Of a DNA stretch of 15,879 nt, positions 6,556-13,711 are shown piece by piece; the first letter of the stretch is position 1, and each line of letters starts with the position of its first letter. This DNA is from VGPI01 sp964482845. Its GTDB lineage: Bacteria > Cloacimonadota > Cloacimonadia > Cloacimonadales > Cloacimonadaceae. The stretch is taken from NCBI GenBank assembly GCA_964482845.1, contig CAYZZE010000052.1, positions 1 to 15,879 of the forward strand, given 5' to 3'. Below the pieces are notes generated by a model. The model was not told the origin of the DNA. It was given only the letters and a program-made list of their open reading frames with translations, and searched no databases. A program made the position numbers and the translations under genes.

Positions 6556-6636
6556 CTTCCTTGCTTCATAACCTTAGTATAACCTTACGGTCGTAAGGTT
6601 ATACTAAGGTTATACTAAGGTTATCAAGTAAGGAAG
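6556..6636. repeat. Palindromic repeat element, copy 2
   Basis: It lies between hydE and the exporter genes, in a 341-bp gap (6424-6764) that holds nothing else recognised. The core 6568-6624 is identical to copy 1: arms 6568-6589 and 6592-6613 around GT, plus one extra 11-bp unit. The flanks differ from copy 1 but remain self-complementary: 6556-6566 pairs with 6626-6636 over 11 positions with a single G-T wobble. It could act as an RNA hairpin ending or protecting the hydE transcript, or as a DNA cruciform, though it lacks a T-tract. Confidence 0.85.
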
Positions 6637-6764
6637 AGATAATTTTTCTTTACAAAAACGGGCTTGCCGAATTGAAGCGATCAACAATGATGATCCGGGC
6701 AAGGGCTTATGGCTTGGCTTGGCGAATCATCGGACTGAAAGGTAAAGGACGACAAGCGAAAAAG

Positions 6765-8516
6765 ATGCGGACATTTGACAGTGTTATACCATATTTGAAG
6801 AAAAGCATTTATCGGATAATCATTGGTATAGTCACCCTGATCCTGGTGGACGTGGTTCAACTGGCGATCCCGAAGGTGATACAATACACGATCGACCATC
6901 TTCAGGCGAGGACGATTGATCATCGCGGACTGATGTGGGTGGGCTTGATCCTCTTGGGTTTGGCGATCAGCATCATGATCCTGCGCTATTTCTGGCGTAT
7001 TTTGATCATCGGCAATGCCTTTCGGATCGAGAAACATTTGCGCGAGGATTTTTATACGCATCTGCTGACCTTGTCCCAGAATTACTTTAACCGCAGCAAG
7101 ATCGGCGATTTAATGGCGCATGCCACGAACGATCTGAATTCGGTGCGGATGCTATTTGGGATCGGTTTTATCATCGTCTCGGACATCATCCTGATGACGA
7201 TCGCCACCTTTGCCTTTATGTTTACGATCAATTGGCGGTTGACGCTGCTGGCGGTGATCCCGCTGCCGATCTTGTCCTTTACGATCGCCTATTTTGGCAA
7301 AAAGATGCACCGGATGTTTGCCAAAGTCCAGGAAGCGTTTTCCGCGCTATCCGGCAGAGTCCAGGAAAGCATATCCGGCATCCGCGTAGTCAAGGCGTTC
7401 GGGCAGGAAGACGAAGAACTGAAGAAGGTTGATGAAGCATCTCTTGATTATGTGAAGCAAAATATCAAGATGGCTCAGTTGTCCGGTATCTTCCGACCTT
7501 TCATGGGTTACATCGTCAGTTTGAGCATAATCATCACCCTCTATTTCGGAGGTCGGGCCGCCATCCGCGGCGATATCAGTTTGGGTGGATTCATTGCTTT
7601 CTTTCAATATCTGGGGATGCTGGTCTGGCCCATGATCGCCATCGGTTGGATCGTGGATATGTATCAACGGGGAACGGCTTCGATGAAGCGGCTGAATGCT
7701 ATCTTTGCGCAATTGCCGGAGATCGATGACAGTGCCGCCGATCCCAAGATCAAGCACCTGGAAGGCATTATCGAGATCCGGAATCTGTCCTTTGCCTATC
7801 GGGAGGATCTGGATCCTGTCTTCGAAGATATATCCCTCAGGATCGATTGTGGGAAGACCCTTGCCGTGGTCGGGCAGACCGGATGCGGAAAAACTACGCT
7901 GATCGAACTGCTGACGCGGATCTATGAGCCGCCGCCCGGGACGATCTTCATTGATGGTTTTGAATTGCGAACCATCCCTTTGAATGTGCTCAGGCGCAAT
8001 CTGATCATGGTGCCACAGGACATCTTTCTCTTTTCTGATACGATCGCCAATAACATTCGTCTGGGCAAACCGGAGGCGGGTGACGCCGAGGTCTTTGAAG
8101 CAGCGCGCCTTGCTCAAGTCTATGACGAGATCATGGAATTTGACCACAAATTCGATACCTTGGTGGGGGAGCGGGGAATTACGCTCTCCGGTGGTCAAAA
8201 ACAGCGCGTTGCTATCGCCCGGGCACTTCTGACTGCACCGCGAATGCTGATTCTGGATGATGCCTTATCCGCTGTGGATACCAAGACTGAACGGCTGATC
8301 CTGGAACGGCTCATCGATATACGCAAAGATCTGACGACCATCATCATTGCCCACCGCATCTCCTCTATCCAGCATGCCGATAATATCATCGTGATCCACA
8401 AAGGTCTTATCGCCGAAAGCGGCAGCCACAGGGAACTGATCCTGAACGAAGGCATATACTGTGATCTGGTGGAAAAGCAAAAGATCCGAGCCCGCCTCGA
8501 AGGAGAATCACAATGA
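6765..8516 (+). CDS. ABC exporter subunit with degenerate ATP site (BmrC/TM287-like)
   Basis: The 583-residue half-transporter has six membrane helices (about 15-300) followed by an ATPase domain. ATPase motifs: Walker A GQTGCGKT (370-377), Q-loop Q418, signature LSGGQ (474-478), Walker B LILDD (495-499) and switch H530. D499 replaces the catalytic glutamate, the hallmark of the inactive-site subunit in heterodimeric multidrug exporters such as BmrC/YheI and TM287. The partner gene overlaps its stop by four bases (ATGA). Start: the frame opens at TTG 6672 with ATGs at 6687 and 6690, but ATG 6765 gives the family's usual N-terminus and length. None has a good ribosome site (AAGGA lies 15 bases before 6765), so the start is uncertain. 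The substrate is unknown; drug or lipid export is the family expectation. Confidence 0.9.
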   Translation: MRTFDSVIPYLKKSIYRIIIGIVTLILVDVVQLAIPKVIQYTIDHLQARTIDHRGLMWVGLILLGLAISIMILRYFWRILIIGNAFRIEKHLREDFYTHLLTLSQNYFNRSKIGDLMAHATNDLNSVRMLFGIGFIIVSDIILMTIATFAFMFTINWRLTLLAVIPLPILSFTIAYFGKKMHRMFAKVQEAFSALSGRVQESISGIRVVKAFGQEDEELKKVDEASLDYVKQNIKMAQLSGIFRPFMGYIVSLSIIITLYFGGRAAIRGDISLGGFIAFFQYLGMLVWPMIAIGWIVDMYQRGTASMKRLNAIFAQLPEIDDSAADPKIKHLEGIIEIRNLSFAYREDLDPVFEDISLRIDCGKTLAVVGQTGCGKTTLIELLTRIYEPPPGTIFIDGFELRTIPLNVLRRNLIMVPQDIFLFSDTIANNIRLGKPEAGDAEVFEAARLAQVYDEIMEFDHKFDTLVGERGITLSGGQKQRVAIARALLTAPRMLILDDALSAVDTKTERLILERLIDIRKDLTTIIIAHRISSIQHADNIIVIHKGLIAESGSHRELILNEGIYCDLVEKQKIRARLEGESQ

Positions 8517-10672
8517 TGCACGGACCCAGTGGCAGCGGAAATTGGGCGCAAGATGACATCCAGGGCAGGATCTATGACCGCCGGCTTTTTGGCAAATTGC
8601 TCCGGTATCTGAAACCCTACAAATGGATGGTAGTGGTGTCCTTCCTCATCCTGATGGTGATCACCGGCACCGAATTGATCCTGCCACTGATCACCAGAAC
8701 CGCGATCGATAAATATATCACCTCCGATCATACCATCGCTATCTTTGAAGATGTGGCTTCCTATGAGGCGTTCATCAAACGCTATGACTTCCTGAGCAGG
8801 GATGAAGGCAGGATCGGGAGCAGAGCGTTTATCATCTTTTCCACCAAAGATCGCAACAAGATCGACCGCGCGGAACTCGCCGACCTGGAAGAACGCCACA
8901 TCCTTAGCCGGAACAACATCTATATCATTCGCAATCAAGAAGATATAAGAATATTGCTCAACAAGAGCATCGAGCATGTGTTGATGCCGCAGATCACGGA
9001 CGATGGGATCGAGGGTTGGTTTGAACTCGATGAGAAACGTATCGCCATCGACCGCGATCAATTTGACAAGCTCGACATCAGAGACCGCCTTAAGGTGCGC
9101 TCGGACGCCTCAAACAATCTGCTGATACTGGCGCTGATCTTCCTGCTCATCATATCGTTACGGATGATAGGCAGTTACTTTCAGGCATATACCACCAGTT
9201 ACTTCTCGCAGATGGCGATGAATGACCTGCGCCATGACGTCTTCGCTCATCTGCAGAAAATGCCGGTAAAATTCTTTGACCAGAATCCGGTGGGGCGGTT
9301 GGTCACGAGGGTAACCAATGACATCCGCACAATTGATGAGATGCTCGCATCCGGAGTGATCACCATTATCCAGGACTTTTTCCTCATCATCGGGATCGTG
9401 ATCCTGTTGCTGATCCTAAATTGGAAACTTGCTTTGGTCAGCATTTCCACTTTGCCCCTGGTGGTTATCACGCTGTCCATCTATAAACGCAAGACCAGAG
9501 TAATCTACCGTGAAGTGAGAAAGAACCTCGCTGCCGTGAATGCCACGCTTGCTGAACACATATCAGGACAGAAGATCATCCGACTCTTCAACCAATACTT
9601 CCACAAGAAAGACCAGTTTGCCGGAATAAACCAAACCTTCTTCCGCACGCAGGTGTCACAACTGAAACTCTTTGCCTTTTTCCGTCCGATCATCCACGTG
9701 TCCTCACAAGTGTCAATCGCACTGATCATCTGGTATGGTGGTGGGCAGATCCTGCGCAATGTTATTACCATCGGTCTGCTGATGGCTTTCACCGATTATG
9801 TCCGTAAACTCTTTGAACCGATCAATGACTTCTCTGAGAAGTTCGATCTCTTGCAGGGAGCACTGGCGGGAGCGGAGAGGATATTCGACCTCATGGACAA
9901 GGAAGCCGATGATTATCGCGAGGACAAACTCTCCCATGTCCGGTTCCGGGGTGAGATCGAACTGGATCACGTGTGGCTGGCATACAACAACGAGGAATGG
10001 GTGCTCAAGGACATCTGCCTCAGGATCAAACCAGGAGAAAAGATCGCTCTCGTCGGTCATACCGGCAGTGGCAAGACCTCGATCGTCAATATGCTCTTGG
10101 GGATGTATCCCTATCAAAGAGGCAGGGTTCTGATCGATGGCAAACCAATGCAAAATTATGCGTTGGCGGATATCCGTGCCAATATCGGGATCGTGCAGCA
10201 GGATGTATTTATCTTCTCCGGTAATATCAAAGAGAATATCGCACTCAATAACTCCCGATTGACCCATGAGAATATCGTTCAGGTGGCAAAATACGTCAAT
10301 GCCGATCAATTTATCTCGCGCCTGCCGCAGAAATATGATGAGCCGGTTATGGAACGGGGAGCGACTCTCTCTACCGGACAACGGCAATTGATCGCCTTTG
10401 CTCGCGTCCTGGCCTACGATCCAGTGATCTTTATTCTCGACGAGGCGACATCAAACATCGATACCGATACCGAAATTCTGATCCAGGATGCGCTGCACAA
10501 GATCATGCAAGAACGCACCTCGATCATCATCGCTCACCGCCTTTCTACCATTCAGCACGTTGACCGGATTATCGTTCTCCACAAGGGAGAAATTGTGGAA
10601 GAAGGCTCACATTTTGACCTCTTGGATAAAAGGGGGCTCTACTATGACCTCTACCGTTTGCAATATACTTAA
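8513..10672 (+). CDS. ABC exporter subunit with catalytic ATP site (BmrD/TM288-like)
   Basis: The 719-residue partner subunit has a six-helix membrane domain and an ATPase domain. Walker A is GHTGSGKT (515-522), Q-loop Q563, Walker B FILDE (640-644) with catalytic E644, and switch H675. Its signature is LSTGQ (619-623) instead of LSGGQ. Paired with the upstream subunit this gives one competent ATP site (this Walker motifs with the partner LSGGQ) and one degenerate site. About 130 residues (roughly 70-200) are inserted between helices 1 and 2, in the extracytoplasmic loop. The insert is charged and mixed alpha/beta in look, and BmrD-type subunits are known to carry an extracellular domain here. 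The ATG overlaps the previous stop, and AGGAGA at 8501-8506 serves it, so the two subunits are translationally coupled. Confidence 0.92.
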   Translation: MMHGPSGSGNWAQDDIQGRIYDRRLFGKLLRYLKPYKWMVVVSFLILMVITGTELILPLITRTAIDKYITSDHTIAIFEDVASYEAFIKRYDFLSRDEGRIGSRAFIIFSTKDRNKIDRAELADLEERHILSRNNIYIIRNQEDIRILLNKSIEHVLMPQITDDGIEGWFELDEKRIAIDRDQFDKLDIRDRLKVRSDASNNLLILALIFLLIISLRMIGSYFQAYTTSYFSQMAMNDLRHDVFAHLQKMPVKFFDQNPVGRLVTRVTNDIRTIDEMLASGVITIIQDFFLIIGIVILLLILNWKLALVSISTLPLVVITLSIYKRKTRVIYREVRKNLAAVNATLAEHISGQKIIRLFNQYFHKKDQFAGINQTFFRTQVSQLKLFAFFRPIIHVSSQVSIALIIWYGGGQILRNVITIGLLMAFTDYVRKLFEPINDFSEKFDLLQGALAGAERIFDLMDKEADDYREDKLSHVRFRGEIELDHVWLAYNNEEWVLKDICLRIKPGEKIALVGHTGSGKTSIVNMLLGMYPYQRGRVLIDGKPMQNYALADIRANIGIVQQDVFIFSGNIKENIALNNSRLTHENIVQVAKYVNADQFISRLPQKYDEPVMERGATLSTGQRQLIAFARVLAYDPVIFILDEATSNIDTDTEILIQDALHKIMQERTSIIIAHRLSTIQHVDRIIVLHKGEIVEEGSHFDLLDKRGLYYDLYRLQYT

Positions 10673-10681
10673 AAAAAACCT

Positions 10682-10710
10682 TTGACAAAATACTGAGTTC
10701 CACATACGGG
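10682..10710 (+). promoter_or_regulatory. Possible promoter of the secreted-protein gene
   Basis: TTGACA (10682-10687), a 17-bp spacer and TACGGG (10705-10710) lie in the 78-bp gap after the exporter genes. The -35 is perfect and the -10 poor, resembling the arrangement before the kinase gene. No terminator is visible after the exporter, so read-through could also supply transcription. Confidence 0.35.
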
Positions 10711-10750
10711 TGGCTCCGTTAGCAAAACTCTTGTACATTGAGGAGGATCA

Positions 10751-13600
10751 ATGAAAAAAATATGGCTTGTTACAATAGCCTTGGTTATCTTCGCAGCACT
10801 CTGTGCCGACAACGTAACCATCGCAAGACGAACGAACCAGAACACTACTTCCAATCGCTATGAAGTGATAGCATGGGAAGAAGATTTTGAGGACGGTGCG
10901 ACCGGATGGGTCTCCTCCGATGCGACCATCCCGCCCAATAATTGGCACGTTTATAATCATGGTGGCGCTCAAGGAAACGTCTGGTGGATGGGAGATACAG
11001 CCCTTGCCTCCGGCGCAAACATCGGTGGTTATTATGACCATCAATATCTGGTGTTGGATACTCCTTCCAGACCAATCTCTGCAGGCAACACCAACCTCAC
11101 CTTCAAAGCCCGTTGGAATATTGAGGCACCAGGCGGAGAACCTGCCCCCTACAACGGTTGGGATGCCGCAAACGTCCGTATTTCTACAAATGACGGCCAA
11201 ACATGGACACCGATCACTGGAAGTCCTGCCTACACCTTTACTTCGTCTTATGCCTTTGGATTCCAACATGGCGAAGGTCCAAACATCCCTGGCTGGGGCG
11301 GCGTTCAAACTACATGGGTTAATTGCACGTTTAACCTTGCCACTTACGTCGGTCAGAATGTAAAGATTCGTTTTGCCTTTGCGTCCGATCCGGCTTATTG
11401 TACTCAGGACGCACCCGCATTGTTCGGTGTTATGATTGATGACATATCTTTTGGCGGATATACCAATAACGGCCTAAATGATGGGCAGATGACCTGGGCA
11501 AGCTTGGTTCCCGTGGGTGGTAATATCTGGAGTATTGCTCAGGTTGCCGATGCTCCATCACCGGTGCATGTAATGCGTAATCAGAACGCTCAGGGTACTT
11601 ACAATATCAATATGCTGAACTACTTGGAATCCCCTCCGATTCAGTTGCCTACCTCAGGGGATATCCGGGCGGACTTTATGATCAAAGGTTCGTTCGATGA
11701 TCCTAATACCTTCCCGAATGTCGATTATTTTGGCTGGGAGATATCCAATAACAACGGTGCGTCCTGGTTTTATATGAGTAATCCGTATGGCAGTCCGACA
11801 GGAACAAACTACGTTTATTCTGATGCACCGGATTTATGGTCGTCAATGACAGAGAGCTATGCCCTGGACGGTTTTATAAGCGATTATGCCGGTCAAACCG
11901 TGAAGTTCAGATGGATGTTCCGCTCCGATGGTGATACTCCCATAGGTACAGGTATCGCTATTGATAACGTCCGTGTTTACAATGATATTTTCATTGCGCC
12001 TCCGGAACAACTGGCAGCAGTGGTAAACGGCAACACTGTGATCCTAACTTGGGAAGCCCCAGGCACAGGCGGTGGCGGAAACGAGGGTTGGATTCACTAT
12101 GATAGCGGATCCAATTACACTTCCATCGGCACAAATGCCGCAGCGGACTTTGATGTTGCTGCCAAGTGGGATGCCATGGGTGACTACGGAATAGCGCCCT
12201 ATGTCGGCATGAACATCACCAAGATCAAGATTTGGCCAAACCAAGCCGCTTGCCAGTATTCTGCCCGTATCTGGACAGGAACTACTAACACACTTGCTTA
12301 TGATCAGCCCCTTACCGGTCTGACCCAGAACTCTTGGAATGAGATTATTCTGACCACTCCCTTTACTATCCCGCCTGCCACCCAAATCATGGCTGGTTAC
12401 CGTTGTAACACCACAACTGGTTATCCAGCCGGCTGTGATGCCGGTCCTGCGATCAATGGTTATGGCAATATGATCCGTTTCCAGGGTTCCTGGACGACTC
12501 TTACTGCGCTTGCACCGACCCTGACATATAACTGGAATATCCAGGTCTATGTTCAGGATGCCACTGGTCGGGAATATGTCTTGGGACATGTTACTGAGAA
12601 CGAGCAGACAGCAACGGGATTTTTGGCCGATTCCGGAGTTTACCAAAGCGCCCATAACCGTGATGTAACCGCCTATCGTATATACCGTAACGACGTAATG
12701 ATCGATCAGGTCGCTGGAACGGTACTTACATACACCGATATGAATGTTCCCGGCGGCATCCATACCTATCATGTCACAGCGGTTTATGGCAACAATGAAT
12801 CATTGCCTTCCAATAGCGTCATCGCCTTCATCGTCCCTGCCGGACATGTCGAGATGTATCATGACGATGGCGAAGCGGAAACGGGACTGACCCTCGGTCC
12901 CACCCGCCAAATGGCCGTCAAACACCAATATGGCAGCTCGGTCAGAGTTCGTTATGCCAAGGTCTTTGTGCATACTCTCAATACAGCCGGCATGATCATC
13001 CGCCTCTATTCCGCTGATGGAGCAGGCGGTCTTCCGGGAACTCAACTTGCCCAATTGCAATATCCTGCTGCCAATATCGTCGAGGGCTGGAACTACATCC
13101 TGTTGCCTAACGAGCCGGCATTCCAGGTCACCAATGGCAATTTCTATCTCGGTATCCTGGAAACAGCCAATGCCAGCGCCATTGGTCTTGATAACAATAA
13201 CAACGGTAATAGTTATCGTAAGATGTCAACCACTGCTGCCTGGGAAGTCATCCCCGGTGGCGAAGTGATGATCCGTGCCATTGTCGAGCCCACCGTTTCC
13301 AACGAAGATGTGGCCGCTCCCAGCATGGTACTTGCCATCAATAACTATCCCAATCCCTTCAACCCAGTGACCAATATCGCCTACAGCATTCCTGCCAACG
13401 GTCATGCGATGATCCAGATCTACAACGTCAAAGGTCAGGTCGTCCGCACTCTGTTGAACGGCAATGTCGCTGCCGGTAATCACAGCGTTGTATTCAATGG
13501 TTTGGATGACAATGGCAATTCGATTGCCAGCGGTATCTATTTCTACCGGATCACCCACAACGACAAATCAATCGCCAAGAAGATGATACTGATGAAATAG
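10751..13600 (+). CDS. Secreted multidomain protein with C-terminal sorting domain
   Basis: The 949-residue protein has a signal peptide (1-19). Two cleaved-adhesin/choice-of-anchor-J-like beta-sandwiches follow: about 40-235, beginning WEEDFEDGATGW and ending GVMIDDISFGG, and about 300-412, ending GIAIDNVRVYND. A fibronectin type III domain starts at PPEQLAAVVNGNTVILTWEA (417-436) but resumes only at DVTAYRIYRNDVMID (638-652), continuing to about 693. The gap holds a beta-sandwich (about 445-602) whose landmarks match the later domain 697-846. The C-terminus (about 866-949) is NYPNPFNP, then IYNVKGQVVRTL, then GIYFYRI and MILMK, as in T9SS/FlgD-like sorting domains. No catalytic residues are evident, so adhesion or surface binding is more likely than enzymatic action. 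A strong ribosome site (GAGGAGGAT) precedes the ATG. Confidence 0.88.
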   Translation: MKKIWLVTIALVIFAALCADNVTIARRTNQNTTSNRYEVIAWEEDFEDGATGWVSSDATIPPNNWHVYNHGGAQGNVWWMGDTALASGANIGGYYDHQYLVLDTPSRPISAGNTNLTFKARWNIEAPGGEPAPYNGWDAANVRISTNDGQTWTPITGSPAYTFTSSYAFGFQHGEGPNIPGWGGVQTTWVNCTFNLATYVGQNVKIRFAFASDPAYCTQDAPALFGVMIDDISFGGYTNNGLNDGQMTWASLVPVGGNIWSIAQVADAPSPVHVMRNQNAQGTYNINMLNYLESPPIQLPTSGDIRADFMIKGSFDDPNTFPNVDYFGWEISNNNGASWFYMSNPYGSPTGTNYVYSDAPDLWSSMTESYALDGFISDYAGQTVKFRWMFRSDGDTPIGTGIAIDNVRVYNDIFIAPPEQLAAVVNGNTVILTWEAPGTGGGGNEGWIHYDSGSNYTSIGTNAAADFDVAAKWDAMGDYGIAPYVGMNITKIKIWPNQAACQYSARIWTGTTNTLAYDQPLTGLTQNSWNEIILTTPFTIPPATQIMAGYRCNTTTGYPAGCDAGPAINGYGNMIRFQGSWTTLTALAPTLTYNWNIQVYVQDATGREYVLGHVTENEQTATGFLADSGVYQSAHNRDVTAYRIYRNDVMIDQVAGTVLTYTDMNVPGGIHTYHVTAVYGNNESLPSNSVIAFIVPAGHVEMYHDDGEAETGLTLGPTRQMAVKHQYGSSVRVRYAKVFVHTLNTAGMIIRLYSADGAGGLPGTQLAQLQYPAANIVEGWNYILLPNEPAFQVTNGNFYLGILETANASAIGLDNNNNGNSYRKMSTTAAWEVIPGGEVMIRAIVEPTVSNEDVAAPSMVLAINNYPNPFNPVTNIAYSIPANGHAMIQIYNVKGQVVRTLLNGNVAAGNHSVVFNGLDDNGNSIASGIYFYRITHNDKSIAKKMILMK

Positions 13601-13614
13601 GATACGCCGTATCC
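13600..13614. repeat. Small hairpin at the stop codon
   Basis: GGATAC and GTATCC form a 6-bp stem around GCC, overlapping the last base of the secreted-protein stop codon. It may stabilise the mRNA 3' end ahead of the larger terminator hairpin. Confidence 0.45.
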
Positions 13615-13625
13615 AATAATATGCA

Positions 13626-13679
13626 GAACCGTCTGAAGCCCGCTTGTAATCCACCAATCGCTTCAGACGGTTCGCTTTT
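13626..13679 (+). terminator. Long-stem terminator after the secreted-protein gene
   Basis: GAACCGTCTGAAGC (13626-13639) and GCTTCAGACGGTTC (13660-13673) form a perfect 14-bp stem with a 20-nt loop, followed by GC and four Ts. The stem is excellent but the T-tract short, so termination may be partial. It ends only ~30 bp before the next gene's ribosome site. Confidence 0.75.
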
Positions 13680-13711
13680 AGCCGAGCAAAACGAAACAGC
13701 ATAAAGGAATA

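Noticed and set aside
7347..9061. Long open frames antisense to the exporter genes
   Set aside because: They lie opposite strongly supported ABC transporter genes, have low-complexity residue composition and no ribosome sites or recognisable domains, so they are compositional shadows.
12044..12772. Long antisense open frame within the secreted-protein gene
   Set aside because: The plus-strand frame has clear domains and a strong start, and the antisense frame shows no family features.
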